NCBI GenBank assembly: GCA_964035575.1
Contig: OZ037842.1
Coordinates: forward strand, 1-64,000
Direction of reading: 5' to 3'
Source of the DNA: Rhynchopus sp. YZ270_cl-10
Lineage: Eukaryota; Euglenozoa; Diplonemea; Diplonemida; Diplonemidae
Length of the DNA stretch: 64,000 nucleotides
This document shows positions 30,210-41,040 of the stretch, in pieces. The position numbers and the translations under genes were made by a program. Position 1 is the stretch's first letter; every line of letters begins with the position of its first letter. The notes below the pieces were generated by a model, which was not told the origin of the DNA, did no database searches, and saw nothing but the letters and a program-made list of their open reading frames with translations.

Positions 30210-32999
30210 TTACAAATCAGCGTAATGGTCTTCGGTGTACGACACAAGCAAACTCTTCTTCACCTGACAAGGAATGGGCAACGGTGGTTCGCCAGAGAGC
30301 TGGAACTTCTCGATTCTCTCTGAAAGTTCCTTATCATTCGGTGTACTGGAGTTGTTCATGTGAGAGGCTGCCTCGTCAAACTCACCGGTGTAGAGACACG
30401 TGACAGCCTCGTTGTACGCGCCGTATACCTTCTCCTGCTCCTGCTTGTCCATCTCGTACATCCACTCGTCACATTCTATTACCAGCTTCCGAATCGCTTC
30501 CCTGACTAAGAAATCCGTCCCTAGACTGACCTTGACACGTGCCACAGAACGCAACTCAAAGCTGAACCCATCGCGGCACACGCCTTCGTCGCACAAGTTT
30601 GTACAACCCCAATCCAATGCCAGTCTGTGTACAGACCACACCAGTAACTCCGGTTGACCAACAATACCGTAACGCATGAGGCCTGTGCACCCAACGTTGC
30701 CGCACATCACCTGCCCAGACACTGCTGCAGAGACCACATCCTGCTTAAACTCCTTCTTCATGCCAACAACGCATTGCAGGGCCATGCTCCCATGCTGAAT
30801 TGACGGCTGTGTAGTGTTGTACGAAGAATGGACCTTGTCTCCAATCACCTCATCCACGATCCCGCGGTACTTCGACACACAGCACTGCACAGCCTCCAGA
30901 TACGACGCCATGGTTGTGCTGACGTCTGCGGCAGCCTTGTCAATTAGTGACTCCTTCAAACTTGTTACTACGAGCGACACCTTCCGCTTCTTCACTTCGG
31001 TGGACAGATTCACCTTCTCTCTGTGGTGTGCGAGACTCCGCGAGACAGAGGAGTGACCCCTTGAGTCCTGTGAAGACTTCACAGAGTTACTAACCGTCTT
31101 GCTATATTCCCGGCCACTAAAGCTTTTCTCCTGCTCCTTCCCCTCCTCGCTTGATGTTTCCTTCAGAAACAGCGACTGCGGCATGTACGCCTTGTACTGG
31201 TTCATGCGGCTCACAATCTCGATAAACGAAGCCTGGATAGCGTTTGGCGTCTTCAGCTCTTGAAGGTACGCAACCTGGTCCAGCTGCATCGAAGCAATGG
31301 CCTTCGCACACCGTGCAGCCACAACGTTGTCCGCAAACTGCAGTCTGTACGCTTCATTGCTCTTCCGGTACTTGTACACCAGGAACAGGATGACCAGCAC
31401 TGCAATAGCACCACCCACCACAATCAGGGCAATGTGCCACCCTTCCAGCGCATCCTCAACCGTCGTCAGCACAGTGGGTGGAGCATAAGGCGACATCCCC
31501 ATCGTCTCACGGTACAGGTCGCGCACCTTCTCCAGACCGTTCCGCTCCGCACGGATCAGCCACAGCTTCCTGATCTCCTCCAGGGACTCGTCCACAGTCA
31601 AGTTCCCTTCAAGCGCCTTTGCAAACACGGTGCCCACGTCCAGTGAGAAAAACGGAGCTTCAGGCAACGTCGAGTCTGGAGCAATGTTCTTCTCACCGAT
31701 GTTTGTGAACCGTACAGTCTCAATGAACTGGTCCGCAATATCCTTGCCCCACTCCTTCTCCCAACCAGGTGCGTACAAGTGCGATGCACGGAACGGCTCA
31801 AACGACGCAGACTGTCTGTCTGTCACCCATTCAGCAGAATTCTTCGGCTCAATAAGATGCGACATGAAGTCAAATGTGGCATCAAAGTGCTGTGAGTGTG
31901 TTCCGATCAGCAACGTGTACCCTCCCCCCAGTGCTGCGTACGGTGCATAGTTGACCAACTTCCCAGATCGTCCCTTCACTGCATACGGACAACTCGTTTC
32001 TGTGCACTCCGTCAGGTTCTTATCGATATCGACGTGGGTGGTGCCTGGGAATGGAAAGATCCGTGTTCTGTTCGTACCGACACCTGAGTACGTGTTCTCC
32101 AAGTAGAAGTCACGCAGGATCCCACCCTGCCAGTTCATAGAGAACGCGCACGTCCCATTCCCCCACCTGATACGCGGAATGTTCATGCCGGATGTCGAGT
32201 CGGCGTGTCTGTTGCACTCGTTGCCTGTGGCACGTGTGCCTGCCTGCCACACCGCAAGCGCCATTTCGAATCCCTTCCTGAACCCCTCGTGGTCAATCTG
32301 GGCCTCAATGGTCACAGGGTCAAACCAGATGCCCTGCTTCGGCCCCTTCGTTTGCATGTAGGTTGCAATGAACTGCATCACATACTCACCGTTCACAAGT
32401 GTCGTCAGGATGTCATCTGTGGGTCCTCTGCACTCACACCACCCACGGTCAGGAATCCCATCTCCGTTCAGGTCCTGTCCGTCCAGGCGCTTCACCATCT
32501 CCAGCAGTTCCTCCACAGTCTCTGGCTCACTTCCGACCGGGACCAGGTCTTGCCTCCCAAACATCCCAATCAGACCACCATCAGACGGCATCCCGTAAGT
32601 GCGCTTCCGGTACGCAGAGTTCTGATCACGGTAGAACGGAAGCAGATCATCCCATGCCAGTTTGTCATCACCACGAATCCTGTCCGTCAGGTCACGGATG
32701 TGCCCCGAACGTGCCAGCTGCGGAAGGTCAACTGCAAGAATCATGTACCCATCCTCACCAAACCCACTCTCCGAAGCTGCTGTGATTCTTTTGATGAGTG
32801 AGGCTGAGTCGTCACGCACAAGCGTCACGTTGCATCCTGTTTCTTCATAAAAGCGCTGCACGTAAGGTCCAAACGGGCGCATTGCCCACTCCGACATCAC
32901 AATGCTGACCTGCACTCCTTCATACTTCCGTGCTGCCTGCACATGTGTTCCGAGCGACAGGAACACAGCAAGAACAGCCACAGATCTGGCTAACGTCAT
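30210..32999 (-). CDS. Receptor-like pseudo-cyclase, solute-binding ectodomain (copy 2)
   Basis: Paralogue of 929 aa with the same layout: signal peptide 1-22, solute-binding ectodomain to about 515, span at about 521-543, juxtamembrane module to about 633, then a Ser-rich variable linker and a cyclase-like domain from about 665. The ectodomain differs from copies 1 and 3 at only a few positions that I can find, for example PYAPPTVLT where copy 1 has PYVSPTVLT. The linker after QSLFLKET is unrelated in sequence. The cyclase-like part lacks the first metal aspartate (LVVTSLK) but keeps the VIGDKV aspartate. Predicted cell-surface sensor without catalytic activity. Its upstream sequence differs from copies 1 and 3. 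Confidence 0.9.
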   Translation of the reverse strand: MTLARSVAVLAVFLSLGTHVQAARKYEGVQVSIVMSEWAMRPFGPYVQRFYEETGCNVTLVRDDSASLIKRITAASESGFGEDGYMILAVDLPQLARSGHIRDLTDRIRGDDKLAWDDLLPFYRDQNSAYRKRTYGMPSDGGLIGMFGRQDLVPVGSEPETVEELLEMVKRLDGQDLNGDGIPDRGWCECRGPTDDILTTLVNGEYVMQFIATYMQTKGPKQGIWFDPVTIEAQIDHEGFRKGFEMALAVWQAGTRATGNECNRHADSTSGMNIPRIRWGNGTCAFSMNWQGGILRDFYLENTYSGVGTNRTRIFPFPGTTHVDIDKNLTECTETSCPYAVKGRSGKLVNYAPYAALGGGYTLLIGTHSQHFDATFDFMSHLIEPKNSAEWVTDRQSASFEPFRASHLYAPGWEKEWGKDIADQFIETVRFTNIGEKNIAPDSTLPEAPFFSLDVGTVFAKALEGNLTVDESLEEIRKLWLIRAERNGLEKVRDLYRETMGMSPYAPPTVLTTVEDALEGWHIALIVVGGAIAVLVILFLVYKYRKSNEAYRLQFADNVVAARCAKAIASMQLDQVAYLQELKTPNAIQASFIEIVSRMNQYKAYMPQSLFLKETSSEEGKEQEKSFSGREYSKTVSNSVKSSQDSRGHSSVSRSLAHHREKVNLSTEVKKRKVSLVVTSLKESLIDKAAADVSTTMASYLEAVQCCVSKYRGIVDEVIGDKVHSSYNTTQPSIQHGSMALQCVVGMKKEFKQDVVSAAVSGQVMCGNVGCTGLMRYGIVGQPELLVWSVHRLALDWGCTNLCDEGVCRDGFSFELRSVARVKVSLGTDFLVREAIRKLVIECDEWMYEMDKQEQEKVYGAYNEAVTCLYTGEFDEAASHMNNSSTPNDKELSERIEKFQLSGEPPLPIPCQVKKSLLVSYTEDHYADL

Positions 33000-34079
33000 G
33001 TTGTACTAATTTCAAAACCTGAAAATTGCCTGGAGTGAGCAGGTTGTGAAGAAACCGGAGAAAAGATGCGCACGCAAACAGTGTCGCATCGGGAGCGGTG
33101 GCGAGTGGCCAGAAAACGAAGGGGTGCTGTATTTGTTTAAGTTTGTAGGCACACGCAGTGTCAGAAATATGTTGATAGACTTTGTTTGTGGGGGGCAATA
33201 AAACATACGGCAGGTAAATCGAAGTCTCGCTCAATAAGGAGCAAGAAAAGGTGGAGCCAAGATACCCTGTTTGTGTCGCAGTGATCCAACTCAGCTCAGA
33301 AAAGTCGCAAACAATAGTGTTCGCAATAGTACAGGTGCGGAATGCAAGATTGGTTTCTTTGATCATCTTCACAATGTGAATAGTAAGTATTTTCACAAAT
33401 AAAGAAATGTCAAGATCCAAGTAACATTGCCCCAAGCTTCGGTTTGCTGGGTTCTGATTCTATTCGGCCCGCAAAATTGATCTTGGATCCTGCCACTTGA
33501 TCACACATAAAAAGTTGAAAATAACATGTGGCCGTGGAACTCACGCAAACATCAAAAAGAGAAAAAAAATGTGGACAAAAAAGAGACGTGGACACTTCCC
33601 TCTTCAAAGTAACTTCTCAATCGAAGCTAACTTCACATCGCCCAAGAGTACACCGTTTCGTTCAGATAAAATACAAATGGTTGTAAGAGACACAACGCCT
33701 ACAATAAATACACACACAAAGACAAAAAGAAAGCAGAACAACGAAAAGCGCACAAAGAAACGAGACACGTGTCAGGTGAACCGAAGGAAGAAAAGTGGTA
33801 GATACAATGGCCATATGACCGTTGTTTGTGCGCACGACGTAAAAACCCTTCATGGGGGTATTTTTACAGCAGACGCCCATTGACTTCTTTGTGACAATTG
33901 CTACATCTTCACGGGGTAGTGCAGTGCCGAAATCGTCTATCAGTCGGATTTACGAATCTTTGAAACGTACAAACAATAACAAAATACAAATATCGCGAAA
34001 TAAAGTCACCTACACAGTAGCCAGGTCCAGATGAGATCAAGGTGGGAGAGCAAAGAGGGAACAATGTTTATTCCGACCA

Positions 34080-34205
34080 CATAAATGTTTGTAGAAAAAT
34101 GAGCCCGGTCACTAAAAGGAGCGGCCATTTTCATCCAAAATTTTCTAAAACCCTGGTCCAGATTGTAATATTGACCTCCCCTGCATCGATTTTCAATACA
34201 CCACC
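34080..34205. repeat. Dispersed repeat related to 36650-36785
   Basis: Shares an ordered series of blocks with the segment at 36650: ATGAGCC, CCATTTTC, CCAAAATT, CCTGG, TTGACC and CATCGATTT-CAATAC. Sequence between the blocks has diverged. Part of an old repeat family of unknown class. Confidence 0.55.
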
Positions 34206-35710
34206 CTGGGTTGTGACCCTGCGAGAAAAACAAAAATTTTCTCGTACGACGACGATGCGTCGGAGCCTGTGAAGTGTAACCCTTGTTGCGGGGTAGAATA
34301 TGAAAAATGGCGCCGCAGGCAAAAAAAAAATTAAGGTACAACCTGCGTGTGGGATTTCTTGGTGGTAAGTTCCGGTCAGTTCCGAACCCAGGTCCCCATG
34401 GGGAACTGGGCTTTTGGCATCCCACCTTGCTGTCCCACCTGGTAGCCACCGTGTAGGCCAACAGGGTGCTGTATAGCATCTGCACGCTGCGGTACAAAAT
34501 TATTTCCTTTTTTTTTTTTTTTCAAAAAAATATATCATCAGTACATCACTAAGATAGGTACCGCACAACAACAAAAAATCTGAAAAAAAGAAACCCCCCC
34601 CCCCGGTGATGATGTAAGATGAACTTAATAAAAACAAACAGTATTACGTGGCGTGGTCATGTGAGGAATAAATGAAGCCGCACGGTAAACCAAAACGGGG
34701 TGCATTCACCAGCATCCGCAAAAAAAAAAGAAGTCTGGAAAAGGGGCTGTGGGGTGGGCAAGTGCGTTTGCGTCGGGTCTGCTGTACGTCCAAGTGCTGT
34801 GTGGTTAAGTTGAGAATAAGCAGGGGAACTCCAATTTACAAATTCCTGTCCTTACTATTTAACAAACAGTAAGCATTCAAGGAAACCCCTATTTACAAAA
34901 AAAAAAACCCCACATAGAAAATACAGAGAAAAACACTCAACGTGACTGTCCTTTGTGAGGAGTTCGCAATACCTTCACAAAAATGATTAAGATATTCTTT
35001 TCAATCGAAAGATGGAGTTTTGTCCACCAGCGTCGTCTCCTCTTTTCTTCACAAAAAAAAAAAAAGAAAGAAAGAAAGATTCTTAGAAAGAAAGAAAAGA
35101 AAAGAAAAGAAGAGAAGTGCAAACACCTCACAGTTCTCTGCGGGTTATCGAACAGAGAGCACTTCATTGGGAAGCACACGGCTACCACGAGGGAGGTTGT
35201 AAGCAAAGAAAGAAAATGTTACCCCGAAAAACGGAACTGTTTATCTTTTACGGAAATGCGCTGACAAAGGCTGGCAACAACATTTCCAAAGAGGACCACT
35301 TTCGGAGAAAAAATCGGATTTTTTGGGATTAGTGTTGCTGCCATGTATGACAGTCTTCACTGTATTTTTTTGCTTTTGTGTTGAGTGGATGCGTGACTGT
35401 CTACCTATGGGATTAGTATGGATGTTTTCATCACCAGGACGCAGGTACATCCACCCCTGTCTGACGTACAACGTGCAGACATCCTCCAGAGGAGCAGAGG
35501 GGAAATAAACTACAGGGGGGAAAGGGGAACAAAAAAAAAACAACCCTGATATGGTAAGTGAAAGGGAAAAAGGTTTTTTCGTTGATCGCTCAATTACCCT
35601 GTCGGGCGGTTGGCGACCGTATCGAAGGAACTATTTCTCCTTTGAGCTACGCTTTGCAGGTACAAAACAAAAACACGTAAAATGTGCCTCACAAAAAAGT
35701 TGGTATGACA

Positions 35711-35734
35711 TGAGCCTCTCTCTGTGCTTAGTCA
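35711..35734 (+). repeat. Stem-loop family member
   Basis: TGAGCCTCTCTCTGTGCTTA followed by GTCAC. GAC/GTC and AGC/GCT can pair around the shared CTCTCT loop. See the family entry at 56063. Confidence 0.5.
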
Positions 35735-35935
35735 CAAACTTTCTCTGGCACAAAGACACAATATTCCGTTTCAGCAAAAAAACGAGAATGCCGTGCTGCA
35801 CGGTAAAATCAAGGCTATCTCTGAAAGCGCAGTAACCGGGTTCCGCGGGAAAGCACTTCAGAGCACAAAGAAAGAAAAAATAAAGTAAAGACAGGGCAGG
35901 GAAGAAAGGAAGGGGAAAGAGAGGAAGAATAGAAG

Positions 35936-35962
35936 GATGAATGTGCCTCGTCGTGCACACGT
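35936..35962 (+). repeat. Stem-loop family member with altered stem
   Basis: GATGAATGTGCCTCGTCGTG followed by CACACG. Here TGTGC pairs with GCACA, replacing the CTAAGC/GCTTAG stem seen at 56073, while GATGAA and the CTC-rich loop are kept. Confidence 0.5.
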
Positions 35963-36649
35963 CTAATCAAAACCTTGCTGTAATTCGAAGGAACACGGGA
36001 CGGAAAAGGCCCTTGTTTTTAGTGAGACTGCATAGTGATGCATCTATGGTAATCGAAGGGGGTCCAGAAAAATTACTTCAACGCAGATAGGATGTGCTGA
36101 TAGTAAGCTTCGAAATATCTTTCCGGAATGTGTGCAATAAATTGGGGGGAAACAATGTAACTTGAGATCAATGAAGGGCGATATGGACCGTAAGGGCACA
36201 GCAAGTAAATAATACGCTGTGCTTGGACCACTGCCTTCGTGTGTAACTTTCCGTGGCAAAGTTAAGTTGGTCGCATGTGTCCATGGTACCGGGCTGCATC
36301 GTGACATCGCTACTTACCATTGAGCCATGGGCCCATTTGGGTGGCAAAACACCTGCAAAACCCGGTCTTGCCCAAAAATGTTTGTAAGACGTCGGACACA
36401 GGCAAACAAAAAAAAGTTAATGCGATGACCCTCAGTTTCTCTCGCTTAGCCACCTTCATTTTTTTATAGAAAAAAAATAAGTTCTTCTCTTAGCAACTAG
36501 TTGTTTTCACTGTTGTTGTTTTCCACGCACCTTCCTTCAACCCCTGCAGGATCAGTTGTTATTTATAACCTGAAATAACACATCTCAAGGGAACAAATTA
36601 AAAGGGTCCTTATTTGCATTTTTGGGATTCACCGCCCGTGCAGTGGTGG

Positions 36650-36785
36650 GGTCGATGTTGAAAATTGGACAATTTTTTGACTGGAAATATGAGCCAGTGG
36701 CCCATTTTCGGCCAAAATTGTCCTCAAAATCCTGGGTTTGTAATTGACCCTTTAACCCCCACCCACATCGATTTCAATACTATAC
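36650..36785. repeat. Dispersed repeat related to 34080-34205
   Basis: Same ordered blocks as the segment at 34080. In addition, GTCGATGTTGAAAATTGG at the left end is an imperfect inverse of the CATCGATTTCAATAC end, so the unit may have terminal inverted repeats. Confidence 0.55.
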
Positions 36786-36844
36786 CTTACTTCACCTTCG
36801 TTTACCCTTACAGGGGGTGAAGGAAGGTTGTGGAAAACAAAAAA

Positions 36845-36968
36845 AGTAGTTGATGCAGGCACCTCCGACTGACCCACGTACGATGCCAGCCATCCGATAA
36901 AAGCACAAGTACCCTGCGGCCTACAACAGTAAATGTAAAAAGGAAACCTAATGACTTGCCCGTACCGT
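36845..36968 (-). repeat. SINE-like element, copy 2
   Basis: Best-preserved copy. On the minus strand it ends GGTGCCTGCATCAACTAC followed by seven T, a canonical Pol III terminator, and contains CGTGGGTCAGTCGGAGG, which resembles an A box. Confidence 0.7.
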
Positions 36969-37510
36969 AAGAGAACGAGGAAAATAATAGAAACGTTTTG
37001 TTGCGCTGCGACAACATCTGTCACATTTTATCTTCGGCTACCATATTTCCATGCACGTTAAAGCTTGGTTCTGCGCCTTGACCGCGGGTTTGAGAACAAG
37101 GCACAGTCAGTGTATTGTGCAAGCCTGTTTGAGGCGCACACTACTACTACTTTGGTACTCGAAAAGAAGGTCCGCAAAGACGCCTGCTGGGTGATGTAAA
37201 GAGAAAAGCAAACAGTGCGACACTCAGGTGAATGCTACACTGACGTGCACAAACGTGCACAGTGCACAAAATGCATTTGCAATTTTTTAACAAAAAACCA
37301 ACAATTTCGTTCAGTACCTACGCATCAAAAAAGGGGCTCGTTTGTGAAGGAAAGATTCGGGATCAAAAAAGCAAATAAAATACCGCACAGGCACCTAGAA
37401 ACTCTCACATGAAACAAAAAAATCTGTAAGCGAGTGCTTGCTGAATCAAGTAAAAGTGAACACAAAAAAAAGAAAAAAAAAAGCGTTTGTCAAATTGACA
37501 CAAAATATAT

Positions 37511-37640
37511 TTATTGAGGTGATCCAGTGCGCACTTTTTCTCGTTTTTTATCGTTTTTTCGCTTCTGATAACACTTGTTCACACTTTTTTCTCATTTTTC
37601 ACGGATGTGAAAAAGTGCGCGCTGTATCACCTCAATGATA
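37511..37640. repeat. Foldback element, about 130 bp
   Basis: Left arm TTATTGAGGTGATCCAGTGC then GCACTTTTTC; right arm GAAAAAGTGCGCGCTGTATC then ACCTCAATGATA. The arms are about 30 bp and nearly complementary around a T-rich centre. MITE-like, no coding content. Confidence 0.85.
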
Positions 37641-37660
37641 TAAAAAAAAGAACCCTTGAA

Positions 37661-37690
37661 AAGATGAATATGCCTCTCGTGCACACATAT
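37661..37690 (+). repeat. Stem-loop family member
   Basis: AAGATGAATATGCCTCTCGT followed by GCACACATAT. ATATG/CATAT and TGC/GCA can pair around CTCTCGT. Confidence 0.5.
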
Positions 37691-38151
37691 ATATAAAAAG
37701 TAAAGAAGAAATACAAAAAGGAAGAACACATCAACACAGTCTCACAAAAAGAAATCAACCCTCGTCGCGAACTTGTTGGTCTTACAAGGATTCGACACAA
37801 GTGATTGATACACTTTTTTTTGTTTTGTTTTGAAAACTTGGTTGTATTAGTGTAGACACCCGAGGATGAACTCCACTATATAAGTTTTGTTTTGTTTTGT
37901 TTTGTTTTGTTCAATACAAAAAAAGTGAATACTTAAAAGATGACCCAGCCCGCAAAGTCACCTTTAAAAAAACACTTAAAACTTGGGAAAGACACAGGTT
38001 CCTTCCGGCCAGCCTAGAGCTAGTCCTTTTGAAAGTCCAGCCATGTAACACTACACCTGGCAGAGAGCTAAAGAACGAGACGTCAAGTACCTAATGAAAA
38101 TATTTTAGACTCTTTCGCAACGTCGTATCGCATTAAAATAAACGAAAAGTA

Positions 38152-38185
38152 GTGACGCAGCCTCTCTCATGCTTAGTCACCGAAC
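38152..38185 (+). repeat. Stem-loop family member near the 3' end of copy 3
   Basis: GTGACGCAGCCTCTCTCATG followed by CTTAGTCAC, about 70 bp beyond the stop of the pseudo-cyclase copy 3. GTGAC pairs with GTCAC. In the transcript of that gene it would lie in the 3' untranslated region on the opposite strand sense. Confidence 0.5.
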
Positions 38186-38241
38186 CAAAGAAGAAAACAT
38201 CAAAAAATGAAGGGTGTAGAAAAAATGAAAACATAAGAATC

Positions 38242-41040
38242 TCATAGCCCATTGTAGTCAGCATCGGTGTACATGACGTCCAAAGCCTTCTTCATCTCAC
38301 AAGGAACTGGGGTGGGTGCAGCTACCAGTTGTTGGAACTTCTTGATCCTGGCGGTCAACTCATCGTCGTGATCTGTGTTCGAGTCGTTCATGTGGTTCAA
38401 CGCGTTGTTAAACTCACCAATGTAGAGACACGTGACAGCCTTGTTGTAGGCATGATAGCGGTTGTCCTGCTCCTGCTTGTCCAGCTCGTACATCCACTCG
38501 TCGCATTCGGTTTCGATCTTCCGCATCGCTTCCTTCATCAAAAAGTCTTTCGTGAGGTTCGCCTTCACACGTGCCACGGTGCGCAACTCGAAGTTCAACC
38601 CATCGCGGCACACGCCTTCGTCGCACAAGTTTCCACAACCCCAATCCAATGCCAGTCTGTGTACAGACCACACAAATAACTCTGGTTGACCAATAATACC
38701 GTAACGCATGAGGCCTGTGCACCCAACGTTGCCGCACATCACCTGCCCAGACACTGCTGCAGAGACCACATCCTGCTTAAACTCCTTCTTCATGCCAACA
38801 ACGCATTGCAAGGCCATGCTCCCATGCTGAATTGACGGCTGTGTAGTGTTGTACGAAGAATGGACCTTGTCTCCAATCACCTCATCCACGATCCCGCGGT
38901 ACTTCGACACACAGCACTGCACAGCCTCCAGATACGACGCCATGGTTGTGCTGACGTCTGCGGCAGCCTTGTCCATTAGTGACTCCTTCAAACTTGTTAC
39001 TACGAGCGACACCTTCCGCTTCTTCACTTCGGTGGACAGATTCACCTTCTCTCTGTGGTGTGCGAGACTCATGGTTGCTGTCGTTGAACGTGACTTCTTC
39101 GAATGCTGCGAAGACTTTGAAAGGATCGACGCAGGTCCCCTCGAGCCGCTGCCACGATCCTTCGCAAGGCTGCTCTCCTCCTCAGTAGAATCATCTACAT
39201 CGTTCACAAACAGCGACTGCGGCATGTACGCCTTGTACTGGTTCATGCGGCTCACAATCTCGATAAACGAAGCCTGGATAGCGTTTGGCGTCTTCAGCTC
39301 TTGAAGGTACGCAACCTGGTCCAGCTGCATCGAAGCAATGGCCTTCGCACACCGTGCAGCCACAACGTTGTCCGCAAACTGCAGTCTGTACGCTTCATTG
39401 CTCTTCCGGTACTTGTACACCAGGAACAGGATGACCAGCACTGCAATTGCACCACCCACCACAATCAGGGCAATGTGCCATCCTTCCAGCGCATCCTCAA
39501 CCGTCGTCAGCACAGTGGGTGGAGCATAAGGCGACATCCCCATCGTCTCACGGTACAGGTCGCGCACCTTCTCCAGACCGTTCCGCTCCGCACGGATCAG
39601 CCACAGCTTCCTGATCTCCTCCAGGGACTCGTCCACAGTCAGGTTCCCTTCAAGCGCCTTTGCAAACACGGTCCCCACGTCCAGTGAGAAAAACGGAGCT
39701 TCGGGTAACGTAGAGTCTGGGGCGATGTTCTTCTCACCGATGTTCGTGAACCGCACAGTCTCAATGAACTGGTCCGCAATGTCCTTGCCCCACTCCTTCT
39801 CCCAACCAGGTGCGTACAAGTGCGATGCACGGAACGGCTCAAACGACGCAGACTGTCTGTCTGTCACCCATTCAGCAGAATTCTTCGGCTCAATCAGATG
39901 CGACATGAAATCAAATGTGGCATCAAAGTGCTGTGAGTGTGTTCCGATCAGCAACGTGTACCCTCCCCCCAGTGCTGCGTACGGTGCATAGTTGACCAAC
40001 TTCCCAGATCGTCCCTTCACTGCATACGGGCAGCTCGTTTCTGTGCACTCCGTCAGGTTCTTATCGATATCGACGTGGGTGGTGCCTGGGAATGGAAAGA
40101 TCCGTGTCCTGTTCGTACCGACACCTGAGTACGTGTTCTCCAAGTAGAAATCACGCAGGATCCCACCCTGCCAGTTCATAGAGAACGCACACGTCCCGTT
40201 CCCCCACCTGATACGCGGAATGTTCATGCCAGATGTCGAGTCTGCGTGTCTGTTGCACTCGTTGCCTGTGGCACGTGTGCCTGCCTGCCACACCGCAAGC
40301 GCCATTTCGAATCCCTTCCTGAACCCCTCGTGGTCAATCTGGGCCTCAATGGTCACAGGGTCAAACCAGATGCCCTGCTTCGGCCCCTTCGTTTGCATGT
40401 AGGTTGCAATGAACTGCATCACATACTCACCGTTCACAAGTGTCGTCAGGATGTCATCTGTGGGTCCTCTGCACTCACACCACCCACGGTCAGGAATCCC
40501 ATCTCCGTTCAGGTCCTGTCCGTCCAGGCGCTTCACCATCTCCAGCAGTTCCTCCACAGTCTCTGGCTCACTTCCGACCGGGACCAGGTCTTGCCTCCCA
40601 AACATCCCAATCAGACCACCATCAGACGGCATCCCGTAAGTGCGCTTCCGGTACGCAGAGTTCTGATCACGGTAGAACGGAAGCAGATCATCCCATGCCA
40701 GTTTGTCATCACCACGAATCTTGTCCGTCAGGTCACGGATGTGCCCCGAACGTGCCAGCTGCGGAAGGTCGACTGGAAGAATCATGTACCCATCCTCACC
40801 AAACCCACTCTCCGAAGCTGCTGTGATCCTTTTGATGAGTGAGGCTGAGTCGTCACGCACAAGCGTCACGTTGCACCCTGTTTCTTCATAAAAGCGCTGC
40901 ACGTAAGGTCCAAACGGGCGCATTGCCCACTCCGACATCACAATGCTGACCTGCACTCCTTCATACTTCCGTGCTGCCTGCACATGTGTTCCGAGCGACA
41001 GGAACACAGCAAGAACAGCCACAGATCTGGCTAACGTCAT
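38242..41040 (-). CDS. Receptor-like pseudo-cyclase, solute-binding ectodomain (copy 3)
   Basis: Paralogue of 932 aa with the same layout as copies 1 and 2. Ectodomain differences I can see include ILPVDL for ILAVDL and LTDKIRG for LTDRIRG. After QSLF the linker is acidic then Ser/Arg-rich and unlike the other copies. From REKVNLSTEVKKRKVSLVV onward it closely matches copy 2. The first metal aspartate is missing and the second (VIGDKV) is kept. The C terminus ends in the family pattern Y-T-x-A-D-Y. The 5' leader matches that of copy 1. Likely role: surface ligand sensor signalling through dimerisation rather than catalysis (inference). Confidence 0.9.
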   Translation of the reverse strand: MTLARSVAVLAVFLSLGTHVQAARKYEGVQVSIVMSEWAMRPFGPYVQRFYEETGCNVTLVRDDSASLIKRITAASESGFGEDGYMILPVDLPQLARSGHIRDLTDKIRGDDKLAWDDLLPFYRDQNSAYRKRTYGMPSDGGLIGMFGRQDLVPVGSEPETVEELLEMVKRLDGQDLNGDGIPDRGWCECRGPTDDILTTLVNGEYVMQFIATYMQTKGPKQGIWFDPVTIEAQIDHEGFRKGFEMALAVWQAGTRATGNECNRHADSTSGMNIPRIRWGNGTCAFSMNWQGGILRDFYLENTYSGVGTNRTRIFPFPGTTHVDIDKNLTECTETSCPYAVKGRSGKLVNYAPYAALGGGYTLLIGTHSQHFDATFDFMSHLIEPKNSAEWVTDRQSASFEPFRASHLYAPGWEKEWGKDIADQFIETVRFTNIGEKNIAPDSTLPEAPFFSLDVGTVFAKALEGNLTVDESLEEIRKLWLIRAERNGLEKVRDLYRETMGMSPYAPPTVLTTVEDALEGWHIALIVVGGAIAVLVILFLVYKYRKSNEAYRLQFADNVVAARCAKAIASMQLDQVAYLQELKTPNAIQASFIEIVSRMNQYKAYMPQSLFVNDVDDSTEEESSLAKDRGSGSRGPASILSKSSQHSKKSRSTTATMSLAHHREKVNLSTEVKKRKVSLVVTSLKESLMDKAAADVSTTMASYLEAVQCCVSKYRGIVDEVIGDKVHSSYNTTQPSIQHGSMALQCVVGMKKEFKQDVVSAAVSGQVMCGNVGCTGLMRYGIIGQPELFVWSVHRLALDWGCGNLCDEGVCRDGLNFELRTVARVKANLTKDFLMKEAMRKIETECDEWMYELDKQEQDNRYHAYNKAVTCLYIGEFNNALNHMNDSNTDHDDELTARIKKFQQLVAAPTPVPCEMKKALDVMYTDADYNGL

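Larger units (their letters stand above)
33000..38241. other. Long intergenic interval
   Basis: No convincing gene in 5.2 kb. It holds A-rich low-complexity DNA, two related repeat segments (34080-34205 and 36650-36785), a SINE-like copy, a foldback at 37511, a TTTTG run at 37884-37911 and several members of the stem-loop family. Short open frames have low-complexity composition and no recognisable motifs. Confidence 0.5.

Noticed and set aside
36235-36345. tRNA gene on the minus strand (GGGCCCATGGCTCAATGGTA)
   Set aside because: Has an A-box-like start, but I could not form a D arm, anticodon arm and T arm or find a B box.
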